DNA of 64,000 nucleotides. Origin: an uncultured Solirubrobacterales bacterium. GTDB taxonomy: Bacteria > Actinomycetota > Thermoleophilia > Solirubrobacterales > JACPNS01. The notes under the pieces were generated by a model, which was not told where the DNA came from, did no database searches, and was given only the letters and a program-made list of their open reading frames with translations. Below are positions 38,380 to 47,779 of the stretch, in pieces (positions within the stretch are counted from its first letter, which is position 1; every line of letters starts with the position of its first letter). The stretch is from positions 62,001-126,000 of the forward strand of contig CAKZMQ010000015.1 in assembly GCA_937128795.1 (NCBI GenBank). The letters run 5' to 3'. The position numbers and the translations under genes were made by a program.

Positions 38380-38467
38380 CGAGCGAAGTCTAGACTCTCG
38401 CACGGGCGTGCGCCAACATCCCTCGACGGATGCACATGATCGCCCGATAGAAAGAAGCGAACTACCT

Positions 38468-38551
38468 GCGGATGTGGCGGAATTGGTAGACGCGCTGGCC
38501 TTAGGAGCCAGTGGGCGAAAGCTCGTGGGGGTTCAAGTCCCTCCATCCGCA
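38468..38551 (+). tRNA. tRNA-Leu (TAG)
   Basis: gcggatgtggcggaattggtagacgcgctggccttaggagccag...ccatccgca; loop cttagga. Confidence 0.95.
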
Positions 38552-38581
38552 CTGTTGTCGCTGGTGACGACCGACTCCCTC

Positions 38582-39358
38582 ATGGGTGCCTTGAAAAAAT
38601 CACTCGCAGTAGTCGCGCCGGTGCGGGCGGCGATTGCGCGCGCAACGAGCAGCCCGGAGCGTGCGTTGTATTTGGCGGCGGCGACTGCATTGACGGTCGC
38701 CGGAGCGAAGAGTTCGCGACGCACCGAGGTCGTCGTCAAGCCGCTGATCATGGTGTCGCTGCAGCTCGGGTTGGCTCGCACACGATTCAGCAGATCGGAC
38801 GCCGACAACGCGTTGCTGTTCGGCGCGACAGGTGCATCGCTGATCGGCGATTGGTACATGCTCCAAGAGGAGTTCGCATCGACGCAGGCAGAATCCGATC
38901 GTTGGCTCAAGCGCGGTGCCTTGTGCTTTGCCGTAAATCATGCGCTGATGATTGCGCTGGCACTCAAGCACGGCGCCCGCCCGACCAAACGCGATGCGCT
39001 GATGCGATTGGGATCGCTGGCCGAGGCCAAGCTCGTGCTCTACGCCAGCAACCGTGAGATCTTCGTGCCGATCGCCTGGTATTCGGCGGCGTTGACCGCG
39101 ATGTCGACGGTGATGGCCAGTCCATCGCTGATTCCGGCCGAAACGCCCGCTGACGATCCGCGGCGCGGCCTCGAACTCGGCGGCCTCAGCTTCGTCGCGT
39201 CAGACGGCATGATCCTGCATCGCAGGACCTTCTTCAAGGACACCGTTGCGGGCTCCGCAGCCGAGGCCTTTGTCCTGGCCAGCTACGCGCTCGCGCAGAT
39301 GCTGTTGGTCGACGGCTTGGAGAGGCTCGCGCAGTTGCCGCAAACCGAGGCCAGATAA
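38582..39358 (+). CDS. YhhN-like (lysoplasmalogenase-type) membrane protein
   Basis: VVKPLIMVSLQLGL..LLFGATGASLIGDWYMLQ..FAVNHALMIAL. Confidence 0.7.
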   Translation: MGALKKSLAVVAPVRAAIARATSSPERALYLAAATALTVAGAKSSRRTEVVVKPLIMVSLQLGLARTRFSRSDADNALLFGATGASLIGDWYMLQEEFASTQAESDRWLKRGALCFAVNHALMIALALKHGARPTKRDALMRLGSLAEAKLVLYASNREIFVPIAWYSAALTAMSTVMASPSLIPAETPADDPRRGLELGGLSFVASDGMILHRRTFFKDTVAGSAAEAFVLASYALAQMLLVDGLERLAQLPQTEAR

Positions 39359-39372
39359 ACTCGCCCGCGCAT

Positions 39373-39446
39373 GGGCCAGTGGCCAAATTGGCTAAGGCAC
39401 CGGTCTCCAAAACCGGGGATTCCAGGTTCGAGTCCTGGCTGGCCCG
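39373..39446 (+). tRNA. tRNA-Trp (CCA)
   Basis: gggccagtggccaaattggctaaggcaccggtctccaaaaccggggattccaggttcgagtcctggctggcccg. Confidence 0.95.
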
Positions 39447-39464
39447 TCTCTCTTTTCGCTCTGT

Positions 39465-39920
39465 TTGAATTTGCCTGTGCGCCCAAACATCTTCAGCGGT
39501 GATTTCGATCAGGAGCGCGACGGCGACGGAGCCGTCAAGCGGCAGAACTTTGTCGCGCGCAAGGCGGGCTCGAATTGGATCGGGGCGACTGTCTGGGAGT
39601 TGGAGCCAGGGGCGACCGCGTACAAGTACCACTTCCACTACGGGGAAGAGGAGTTGCTGATCGTGCTTGACGGCAGTCCGACTCTGCGCACTCCGGAGGG
39701 CACGAGCGAGCTGTCGGCCGGGGACGTCGTGAGTTTTCTCGTTGGACCCGACGGTGCTCATCAAGTCGTCAACAACTCGGACACGGTCGTTCGGTTTTTG
39801 GCGGTGAGCGCCGGGGAGGACGCGGACATCGTGAAGTATCCGGAGACGGGGGAGACGCTGGTCAGCTACCGGCGCAGCCATCCGGATGGTTTCAAGGAGA
39901 TTCTCAGGGGCGACGCTTGA
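39465..39920 (+). CDS. Cupin-domain protein
   Basis: ATVWELEPGATAYKYHFHYGEEELLIVLDGSPTLRTPEGTSELSAGDVVSF. Confidence 0.88.
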   Translation: MNLPVRPNIFSGDFDQERDGDGAVKRQNFVARKAGSNWIGATVWELEPGATAYKYHFHYGEEELLIVLDGSPTLRTPEGTSELSAGDVVSFLVGPDGAHQVVNNSDTVVRFLAVSAGEDADIVKYPETGETLVSYRRSHPDGFKEILRGDA

Positions 39921-39985
39921 GCCTCGTCCGAGATTCCGTGGAAATCACCTAGACGTTGCGACGCCCGGCTCTTTACGGTGGAGTC

Positions 39986-40702
39986 ATGGAAATCTCATCC
40001 GCTCCGACCAACGGGGCATATTCAAATATCAAGACTTACTCACCGGCGAATCAGGTCGCCTGGTTCGGGTTCGGTTCGCTGGTTGCTTTCGCATTGCCGT
40101 TCGTGGGGAGCAGTGTGCTCGAGCTCCAGCACGACCTCTACCTGTTGTTCTACGGAGTTGGTGTGACCGCGTTGCTTTATTCGTACGTGCGCGCAACCGA
40201 CGTTGACGTAGGTGCGTTGTTCAGGCGAAACTGGATTCCGAGTCTCGCGATTGGAGTGGTCCTTGCAGTACTGCTGATCTTCAATGTGCTCTCCGAGGAT
40301 GCAACCGAGCGTCCGGACGGGATCTATTTCGCGTTTGAGCTGTTCTGGCGCGGCGCGGTCTACGGGTCGATCGACGCGCTGCTGTTGACCGTGTTCCCGT
40401 GCGTCGTCGTACTGTCGATTCTGGGCGGGCGGTTGCTCACGGTCAGGAGAAAGCTCTTGTACTTCTTCGTTTCGCTTGCCCTCGTGCTGACGATCACCGC
40501 GATTTACCACCTTGGGTATGACCAATACCGCCAAGACGGGGTTCGAGGGCCTGAGATCGGCAACACGTTGATTTCCTTGCCGATGCTCCTGACTGCCAAC
40601 CCGGTGGGTTCTGTGGTGGATCACGCGGCCATGCACATGGCGGCGGTCGCGCATGAGTATGAGACCGAATTGAGGCTGCCGCCGCAGGTCGAAGTCGAGT
40701 GA
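39986..40702 (+). CDS. Multi-pass membrane protein, hypothetical
   Basis: Several hydrophobic helices. Confidence 0.6.
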   Translation: MEISSAPTNGAYSNIKTYSPANQVAWFGFGSLVAFALPFVGSSVLELQHDLYLLFYGVGVTALLYSYVRATDVDVGALFRRNWIPSLAIGVVLAVLLIFNVLSEDATERPDGIYFAFELFWRGAVYGSIDALLLTVFPCVVVLSILGGRLLTVRRKLLYFFVSLALVLTITAIYHLGYDQYRQDGVRGPEIGNTLISLPMLLTANPVGSVVDHAAMHMAAVAHEYETELRLPPQVEVE

Positions 40703-40733
40703 GTCCTCTCCTCCGCGTAGAATCGTGACTCCT

Positions 40734-40826
40734 GCGGGCGCTGCACGTATGCTTCGCCCACTACGCGGGCGCTGCACCTATGCTTCGCCCACTACGCGGG
40801 CGCTGCACCTATGCTTCGCCCACTAC
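40734..40826. repeat. Three tandem 31-bp repeats abutting tRNA-Gly
   Basis: gcgggcgctgcac(g/c)tatgcttcgcccactac x3 at 40734, 40765, 40796; each starts with the tRNA 5' acceptor sequence gcgggcg. Confidence 0.95.
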
Positions 40827-40897
40827 GCGGGCGAAGTGTTGTGGTTGCACAGGAGCCTTCCAAGCTCTTAGGGCGGGTTCGATTCCCGTCGCCCGCT
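40827..40897 (+). tRNA. tRNA-Gly (TCC)
   Basis: gcgggcgaagtgttgtggttgcacaggagccttccaagctcttagggcgggttcgattcccgtcgcccgct; loop cttccaa. Confidence 0.9.
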
Positions 40898-41016
40898 TGG
40901 GACGGTGGGGACGATTCTGAGCGGCGTCCTCCGCGGCTCACGACCGGATGGTCGCTTCGCCTTGTGCGTCCTTGTCAGAATCGGCCCCAACGCACAAAGC
41001 TAAGGAATCGGAGAAG

Positions 41017-41499
41017 ATGAAGAAGCCATTTTTCAAAGCCGAGCCAGTGGATGCATCGTTCTTTGACTCAGCACCTGAGAGGCTTGTTGGCACCTTCGAG
41101 ATCGCTCGGCCAGCGGCTGACGTGTGGGCGGAGCTGGTCAGTGATTCGCCGCTCTCTTGGTGCCGAATCCTCGGCGATGGGATCGAGTGGACCTCGGACC
41201 GCCCGTTCGGCGTCGGCACCACGCGCACGGTCAAGGCGCTGAAGGGCTTGAGCGAACTGCATGAGTACTACTTCCGTTGGGAAGAAGGCCGCCAGCACTC
41301 CTTTTACGCAATCGAGGGCAGCGCACCGCTCTTCAAACGCTTTGCCGAGGACTATCTCGTCGAGCCGACCGGTGAGAACTCATGCCGCTTCACCTGGACG
41401 TTCGCCTGGGAGCCGACGTTGATGGGCAAGGGTCCAGCCAATAAGTGGATCCTCGGCACGCTGATCAAGGACACGCGCGAGCACTTCAACGCCGCCTAG
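41017..41499 (+). CDS. SRPBCC family protein
   Basis: GTFEIARPAADVWAELVSDSPLSWCRIL..WTSDRPFGVGTTRTV. Confidence 0.75.
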   Translation: MKKPFFKAEPVDASFFDSAPERLVGTFEIARPAADVWAELVSDSPLSWCRILGDGIEWTSDRPFGVGTTRTVKALKGLSELHEYYFRWEEGRQHSFYAIEGSAPLFKRFAEDYLVEPTGENSCRFTWTFAWEPTLMGKGPANKWILGTLIKDTREHFNAA

Positions 41500-41966
41500 C
41501 TCTTCGCGGCGAAGTGCCGTTGCAGCCGGTGATGGCGGTAGCGGAAGACTGCCCTGAAGATCGGTTTTAGCAGCGCGCCCGGGATCGGCAGGCGCGGCTC
41601 CCACGCGACGTGGTCGGTGACAGAACAGCCGGCTTCGGTGTTCACGACCACACGGTCGTGGTGCCAAAGGCGCTGCGTGAGCATCGTCGATCGCTCGTGA
41701 AACTCCGTGCCCGGTCCGATCGATTCGAGCACGAGATCGTCGTAGTCGATCGGGATCAATCCGAACAACAACAGCCAGCTGCGGCAGATTCGCTCGCCTG
41801 GAGTGACCGCAGCGAGTCCGGCCTCGCGCACCGCAGCGGGCGCGGTCATTTTCAGGAGCGGCCGAAACTCGTCGTTGATTCCCTCAAACGTCGTCATCCG
41901 TGCCCATGCTGCGTCGGCGCCGCACGGAAGCTCACTGGTCAGCTCGAATTCGGCGCGCCGATTCAC
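41496..41966 (-). CDS. SRPBCC family protein
   Basis: AEFELTSELPCGADAAWARMTTFEGINDEFRPLLKM; start inferred so as not to cover tRNA-Pro. Confidence 0.7.
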   Translation of the reverse strand: MNRRAEFELTSELPCGADAAWARMTTFEGINDEFRPLLKMTAPAAVREAGLAAVTPGERICRSWLLLFGLIPIDYDDLVLESIGPGTEFHERSTMLTQRLWHHDRVVVNTEAGCSVTDHVAWEPRLPIPGALLKPIFRAVFRYRHHRLQRHFAAKS

Positions 41967-42025
41967 GCGACGGACACTACTGGCAACGCGGGCTCTGCTC
42001 GCGAGCGAATACCATGCCTGCCGAC

Positions 42026-42099
42026 CGGGGAGTGGCGCAGTCTGGTAGCGCACTCGGCTGGGGGCCGAGCGGTCGCAGGTTCAAATCCTGTCTCCCCGA
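42026..42099 (+). tRNA. tRNA-Pro (GGG)
   Basis: cggggagtggcgcagtctggtagcgcactcggctgggggccgagcggtcgcaggttcaaatcctgtctccccga. Confidence 0.95.
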
Positions 42100-42100
42100 T

Positions 42101-43510
42101 TTGTCGTCCGCAACACCAGTCGAAGAGAGCGTCCAACGTGGCAAATTAGCCCGCGAGACGGTCCCGCGCACGTCCCACGCCGCCTACGAACCGCTCGACG
42201 ACCGCCGTGATCCGGTGGCGATCGTCTCCGCCGACGACGCGACGCGCGTGCCCGAACTCGTGCCGATTCGCTACGGCCGCATGCTCACCTCGTCATTCGC
42301 GTTCTACCGCGGAGCCGCAGGGTTGATGGCGCACGATCTCGCGCAGGCCGCCAACAGCGGACTCGATGCTCAGCTTTGTGGCGACGCGCACCTCTCTAAC
42401 TTTGGCCTCTTCGCGGCGCCCGACCGCCGCCTCGTCTTCGATGCCAACGATTTCGACGAGACGCTGCCAGGACCATTCGAATGGGATCTCAAGCGGCTGG
42501 TCGCGAGCCTCGCGATCGCCGCGCGCTCGGTCGGCGCCGACGATGCTCAGGCCGGCGAGATCGCCCAGGCGAGCGCGCAGGCCTATCGCCTGCGGTTACG
42601 CGAGTTGGCCGACATGGGCCACCTGCAGCTTTGGTACACGCGCATGGAGATCGACTCGGCGCGCGAGTTGCTCACGGCGCAAAACGAGAAGGCCACGCTC
42701 AAGCGCCTCGACAAGACTGTGGCAAAGGCGCAGACTCACGACAGTCTTCGCGAGTTCAACAAACTCACCGAGATCGTCGACGGTAGGCGCAGGATCATCG
42801 CCGATCCGCCACTGATCACCCCGATCGAAGATGTCGTCGCTGACTTCCACCACGGCACGGTCGACCCGGCGCAGATCCACATTCAGATGCAGGCATGGCT
42901 GGACGACTACGCCTCTCGTCTGGAGACCGACCGCCGCCATCTGCTTGAGCAATACGAGTTGGTACATATGGCCCGCAAGGTCGTGGGGGTCGGCAGCGTC
43001 GGCACACGCGTCTGGATCCTGTTGATGATTGGCAGGGACGAAACCGACCCGCTCTTCCTCCAGGTGAAAGAGGCCGGTCGGTCGGTGCTTGAGCCTTACT
43101 TGGGCAGGAGCGAGTTCGAGTTTCCCGGCCAGCGCGTGATCGCCGGGCAGCGCCTGATGCAGGCAGCGACCGACGTGTTGATCGGTTGGCTGAACGCAGT
43201 CGGCGCCGATGACGTACCACGCCACTTCTACGTGCGTCAGCTGAAGGACTGGAAGGGCTCGGCCAAGATCGAGACGATGAGTCCGCAGCTGCTGAAGATG
43301 TACGGAGAGCTCTGTGCGCGAGCGCTGGCTCGTGGCCACGCGCGCTCCGGCGACCGCTTCGCGATTTCGGCGTACCTCGGCAAGAGCGACAAGTTCGATG
43401 TCGCGATCTCGCAGTTCGCGATTCACTACGCCGAACAGAACGAGCGCGACTACGCGCGATTGATGCAGGCCGTCGACGACGGTTTGATCGAAGGCCGCAG
43501 CGGCCTGTAA
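42101..43510 (+). CDS. DUF2252 family protein (start uncertain, TTG 42101 possible)
   Basis: LVPIRYGRMLTSSFAFYRGAAGLMAHDLA..CGDAHLSNFGLFAAPDRRLVFDANDFDETLPGPFEWDLKRL. Confidence 0.9.
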   Translation: MSSATPVEESVQRGKLARETVPRTSHAAYEPLDDRRDPVAIVSADDATRVPELVPIRYGRMLTSSFAFYRGAAGLMAHDLAQAANSGLDAQLCGDAHLSNFGLFAAPDRRLVFDANDFDETLPGPFEWDLKRLVASLAIAARSVGADDAQAGEIAQASAQAYRLRLRELADMGHLQLWYTRMEIDSARELLTAQNEKATLKRLDKTVAKAQTHDSLREFNKLTEIVDGRRRIIADPPLITPIEDVVADFHHGTVDPAQIHIQMQAWLDDYASRLETDRRHLLEQYELVHMARKVVGVGSVGTRVWILLMIGRDETDPLFLQVKEAGRSVLEPYLGRSEFEFPGQRVIAGQRLMQAATDVLIGWLNAVGADDVPRHFYVRQLKDWKGSAKIETMSPQLLKMYGELCARALARGHARSGDRFAISAYLGKSDKFDVAISQFAIHYAEQNERDYARLMQAVDDGLIEGRSGL

Positions 43511-43545
43511 AAACGGCCAGCGCAAAACAATCGAAGGGGAGAGGC

Positions 43546-44523
43546 ATGCGCGCAGTAACGATTCACCACACGAAGGGGCCAGAGCACGTTCAGCTCGAAG
43601 AGGTCCCCGCGCCCGAGCAAAACGAGCACATGGCGATCATCGATGTTCGCGCCGCCGGGGTGTCGTTCCCTGATCTGTTGCTGACCAAGGGGGAGTACCA
43701 AGTCAAGCCCGAGACGCCGTTCACGCTGGGCTCCGAGGGTGCAGGTCGGATCGCCTTCGCGCCTGCAGGCAGCGGCTTCGACGTGGGCGACCGCGTGGCG
43801 TTCCTCACTCTCGGTGCCTACGCCGACCAAGCGGCCGCGCCGCCGCAGATGATCTTCCCCTTGCCCGATGAGGTCAGCTACGAAGCCGGAGCCGCCCTGA
43901 TCATCAACTACCACACGGCGCTGTTCGCGCTGCGCGATCGCGGTGAGCTGCAGGTCGGCGAGACCGTGCTCGTCCAAGGTGCGGCTGGTGGCGTCGGCAC
44001 CGCATCAATACAGGTCGCCAAGGCGCTCGGCGCGCGCGTGATCTCTGTCGTTTCGTCGGATGAGAAGGCTGAAGTGGCGCTGCAGGCCGGAACCGACGAA
44101 GTGGTGTTCGCGGGCGACGAGATGCGCGATCGCGTGAAGGCGTTGACAGACGGTAAGGGCGTCCAGGTGGTGCTCGACCCGGTCGGCGGAAAACGCTTCA
44201 CCGACGCGCTTCGCTGCCTGGCCGAGGGCGGTCGCCTGCTCGTGGTCGGATTCGCCGAGGGTTCGATCCCCGAGGTGAAGGTCAACCGTCTGCTGCTGCG
44301 CAACATCTCGGTGGTCGGCGTCGCCTGGGGCGCGTACGTTGCGACCCGCCCGGCTCTCACCAAAGAGATCGGCGAGACCGTGAACGCGATGGCCGTGAAC
44401 GGTGAAATCGAGCCGATCATCGGTGCGGTCTTCAATCTCGAGGACGCCGAAGCCGCGTTGACGTCGCTCGAGAACCGCACCGCAACCGGCAAGGTGGTGC
44501 TGCGGGTGTCCGCCGATGAGTAG
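43546..44523 (+). CDS. NADPH:quinone oxidoreductase (zinc-independent MDR)
   Basis: VLVQGAAGGVGTASIQVAKALGARVISVVSSDEK; PFTLGSEGAGRI. Confidence 0.92.
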   Translation: MRAVTIHHTKGPEHVQLEEVPAPEQNEHMAIIDVRAAGVSFPDLLLTKGEYQVKPETPFTLGSEGAGRIAFAPAGSGFDVGDRVAFLTLGAYADQAAAPPQMIFPLPDEVSYEAGAALIINYHTALFALRDRGELQVGETVLVQGAAGGVGTASIQVAKALGARVISVVSSDEKAEVALQAGTDEVVFAGDEMRDRVKALTDGKGVQVVLDPVGGKRFTDALRCLAEGGRLLVVGFAEGSIPEVKVNRLLLRNISVVGVAWGAYVATRPALTKEIGETVNAMAVNGEIEPIIGAVFNLEDAEAALTSLENRTATGKVVLRVSADE

Positions 44524-44568
44524 CGTCTACCCAACCGATTTCTCGCTCGAACACGGAAAGCAGTTGTG

Positions 44569-45081
44569 ATGGCCGCAAAACTTCTCAGCAAGCCGCTCGC
44601 CGACGGCGAGAAAGCTCCGGACTTCACGCTGCCCGATCAGGACGGCAACCCAGTTCGCCTCTACGACCTGCTCCAGAGCGGCCCGGTGGTCGTCTACTTC
44701 TATCCGAAGGCCTTCACGACCGTCTGCACCGCCGAGGCCTGCTCGTTTCGCGACAACTTCGAGACCTTCGCCGACGCCGGTGCACAGATCGTTGGCATCA
44801 GTGCTGACGACGTAGAGACCCAGAAGAAGTTCCACACGCGTAATCGCTTGAGCTATCCAGTGCTCAGCGACGTCGACCGCGAGGCCTACGCCAAGTTCGG
44901 TCTGCGCAGCGGCGGCGGATTCAAATTCGGCTGGGCGCTAAACGACCGCGTGACTTTTGTGATCGATCAGGACGGCATCGTGCGGCACCACTCGACCGGC
45001 ATGTTCGAGGCCGAAGGCCACGTGGAAGAATCGCTGCGCACGGTCAAGGATTTGATCGCGCGTTCGCCGCTGGCCAAGTAG
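44569..45081 (+). CDS. Peroxiredoxin (BCP/AhpC-TSA)
   Basis: APDFTLPDQDGNPVRLYDLL..VVYFYPKAFTTVCTAEACSFRDNF. Confidence 0.92.
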   Translation: MAAKLLSKPLADGEKAPDFTLPDQDGNPVRLYDLLQSGPVVVYFYPKAFTTVCTAEACSFRDNFETFADAGAQIVGISADDVETQKKFHTRNRLSYPVLSDVDREAYAKFGLRSGGGFKFGWALNDRVTFVIDQDGIVRHHSTGMFEAEGHVEESLRTVKDLIARSPLAK

Positions 45082-45150
45082 CTCGCCGGGGTCGGTCGTT
45101 TGCCCATTCAAGGCTTGACGCGAGCCGATTCAGCGTCAATACTTGAAGTC

Positions 45151-46203
45151 ATGCCGTCCTCCGCCAAACGGGTGCGCAAGGTCTATGTGGCCGGGCGACC
45201 ATTGCCACAACATGCCAATGCGACGCGCTGGCAGCACATCCGCGCGCTGCTCGGCTCGCGCAGGTACATCTGGCGCTTCGCGATCTTTGGCGGCATCGCC
45301 TTTTTGGCTGCAGCGGCGACGGGTCGCGCGGTACTAGCGGCAATAGCACTGGCGATCGCAGTCGCGTCCGTCGGCACGCTGTTGGTTCGCGAGGCCACGC
45401 GCCGCGCACACAAGGATTACTTCGCGGGATTCGCGCTGCACCACGGGCTCACGTACAGCGACCGCATGTCGCTCGCCGAGACGACACCGTTGCTTTCTGC
45501 GGGCGATCGCCGCCACTGCGAGCACTACATGGAGGGGCCGCTCGGCGTTGCCGACGCCGACAACGGCGGCACTATTGCCGGTCTGGCGCACTACGTCTAC
45601 GAAACGCGCGAGCAGCGCAACGACCGGCGCAACCGCGCGGTCCACGTCTTCACGCCTCACTGGTTCACGGTCTGCGTGGTCGATCTGCCTCGTGCGAAGG
45701 CGGCATTCCCGGGGGTTTTTCTCTCGCGACGCACCGGGCTGCTCAGCGGCGACGGCTGGCTGGATCGCCCGGGGTTGCAATCGGTCGAACTGGAGCGTGC
45801 GATGACGGATCAGAAGTACGAGCTATTCGCGCGATCCGGACACGATCGGGACCTGCTGCTCGAGTTGTTTCAACCGTCGTTTCAGTCGTGGATCGTCGGG
45901 CAAGATTTTCAGGTGTTGTTCGAGTACGACCAGGGCACTTTGGTCGTGTACGCGCCGCGGCGTCTTCGCAAGGGGGCAGAACTCGAGGCGATGTTGCACG
46001 CCACCGAACGCATCGCAACGCAGATCACCCGCACCGGCGAACCGCTGCACGCGGTTGCCGACAGCGTCGCGCCGCCGCTCGGAGTCGATCGCTTCCCGCC
46101 ACCGCCGCCGGCGACCAAACCGGTGATCGAGGCGGTACCAACACCACCGATCGATTCGCGCGCGGGTAGCGCTTCGGTACCGCCGCCCGGTGTTCAGCTT
46201 TGA
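45151..46203 (+). CDS. Membrane-associated hypothetical protein
   Basis: Two TM segments then a soluble domain; Pro-rich C-terminus; start could be 45100. Confidence 0.6.
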   Translation: MPSSAKRVRKVYVAGRPLPQHANATRWQHIRALLGSRRYIWRFAIFGGIAFLAAAATGRAVLAAIALAIAVASVGTLLVREATRRAHKDYFAGFALHHGLTYSDRMSLAETTPLLSAGDRRHCEHYMEGPLGVADADNGGTIAGLAHYVYETREQRNDRRNRAVHVFTPHWFTVCVVDLPRAKAAFPGVFLSRRTGLLSGDGWLDRPGLQSVELERAMTDQKYELFARSGHDRDLLLELFQPSFQSWIVGQDFQVLFEYDQGTLVVYAPRRLRKGAELEAMLHATERIATQITRTGEPLHAVADSVAPPLGVDRFPPPPPATKPVIEAVPTPPIDSRAGSASVPPPGVQL

Positions 46204-46215
46204 ACCGAGCGATGG

Positions 46216-46260
46216 TCGCCCACTAAGTTCCTCGCCCACTAAGTTGCCAGCCCACTAAGA
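46216..46260. repeat. Three short tandem repeats (tcgcccactaagtt) upstream of tRNA-Leu
   Basis: tcgcccactaagtt at 46216 and 46232, degenerate copy cagcccactaaga at 46248. Confidence 0.9.
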
Positions 46261-46299
46261 TCACCGCCGCGCTGGTTGTACAGCGTGTTCGCACACCTC

Positions 46300-46383
46300 G
46301 CGGATGTGGCGGAATTGGTAGACGCGCGGCGTTCAGGTCGCCGTGGGGGCAACCCCGTGGAGGTTCGAGTCCTCTCATCCGCA
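46300..46383 (+). tRNA. tRNA-Leu (CAG)
   Basis: gcggatgtggcggaattggtagacgcgcggcgttcaggtcgccg...tcatccgca; loop ttcaggt. Confidence 0.95.
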
Positions 46384-46474
46384 CTCGTCGCCGGGGGCGA
46401 CCAATTCGATTCCGACGGTAAATCCGCCGGAGGCGTGGTCAAGCGCGTCCATAACCGGTGCAAGTATCTGGTCG

Positions 46475-47779
46475 ATGGTCAACCGCGTCAAAGGCCTCTG
46501 GCCCAATCTCTCTCAGAGTCTCGGATTCATTCCGGGAGCCATCGCCCTGATGTTTGCCGTCCTTGGGATCGTGCTGGTCGAGGTCGATGGGAGCGTCAAT
46601 TTCGACGGGGTGGAGGTGCTCTTCAGAGGCGACGGTCCGGCTGCTCGCACAGTGCTTTCAGTTGTCGCTGGCTCATTGATCACCGTCGCCGGGCTGACGT
46701 TCTCGATCACGATGGTGGTGCTGCAGCTTGCCTCGACCCAGTTCAGTCCACGGATCCTTCGCACGTTCTTCGGCGACCGTGTGGTGCAGATCACGATCGG
46801 AACCTACGTGGGCACGTTCGTGTATTCGCTGCTTGTTCTGCGCGCGGTCGGTTCATACGGAGACGCCGATTTTGTTCCACGACTGAGCGTCACAATCGCG
46901 TCATTGCTCGGCATATTTGCCGTGGTGCTCTTGATCGTGTTCCTTCACCACGTCTCGCAGATGGTTCAGGTGTCGCAGGTCGTCGCGAACATCGCCAACG
47001 CGACGCTTGCGCGCATCGACATCATCTATCCCGAGCGTTACGGAACGACATCGGGGACCGACAGCAGCTCGGACCTGCGCGACCAGTGGCGATTGCAGGA
47101 GCCCGGTCGAGTGCTCGCGCCGCACGCCGGCTATGTGCAACGCATCGTCCTCGATGACCTCGTCAAGGGAGCCGCTCCCCACGCTGAAAGGATGGCGATT
47201 CTCGTTTGCCCGGGCGACTTCGTAACCGCCGAGGCGCCCGTTGCCGAGATCTGGCCCGTTGACGCCGCCGACGATTGCGAGCGCGCAATACTCGGCGTCA
47301 TGGTGATCGCCAGCGAACGTGACCTCCGGCAGGACATCGACTTCGGCGTGCGACAACTTGCCGACATCGCGATCAAGTCCATGTCGCCGGGCATCAACGA
47401 TCCCGCGACCGTCGTCCTATGCATCGGGTATCTGGGCGCGATTTTTGTTCGTCTAACCGAGAGGGCATCGGCGTCTCCTGTGCGCGAGTACCCCGATCAG
47501 GACCTGACGCTGATAGTTCGAGAGCGACAATTCGATGAGTACCTCGACGCGATGCTGCAGATCAACCGGTACGTCGCCGGCGACGCATGGGTGATCGCCG
47601 AGATGTTGAAGGCGCTGGACGAATGCAAGCTCGCGGCTCGTCGCTGCGGTGCCGATGAGCGAGCGCAATCGATTCGTTCAGTAGCGCTGTCGATCGCCGA
47701 GCAGGCCGAAAAAGAGGTCAAGAATGACCGGGATCTACAACTCGTCAGCGAACTGGGACGAACTGTTCGCGAGCTTTAG
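46475..47779 (+). CDS. DUF2254 membrane protein
   Basis: GSLITVAGLTFSITMVVLQLASTQFSPRILRTFFGDRVVQITIGTYVGTFVYSLLVLR. Confidence 0.92.
   Translation: MVNRVKGLWPNLSQSLGFIPGAIALMFAVLGIVLVEVDGSVNFDGVEVLFRGDGPAARTVLSVVAGSLITVAGLTFSITMVVLQLASTQFSPRILRTFFGDRVVQITIGTYVGTFVYSLLVLRAVGSYGDADFVPRLSVTIASLLGIFAVVLLIVFLHHVSQMVQVSQVVANIANATLARIDIIYPERYGTTSGTDSSSDLRDQWRLQEPGRVLAPHAGYVQRIVLDDLVKGAAPHAERMAILVCPGDFVTAEAPVAEIWPVDAADDCERAILGVMVIASERDLRQDIDFGVRQLADIAIKSMSPGINDPATVVLCIGYLGAIFVRLTERASASPVREYPDQDLTLIVRERQFDEYLDAMLQINRYVAGDAWVIAEMLKALDECKLAARRCGADERAQSIRSVALSIAEQAEKEVKNDRDLQLVSELGRTVREL

Noticed and set aside
40734-40826. Possible CRISPR array (three 31-bp repeats)
   Set aside because: Repeats are directly contiguous with no spacers, and no cas genes are present
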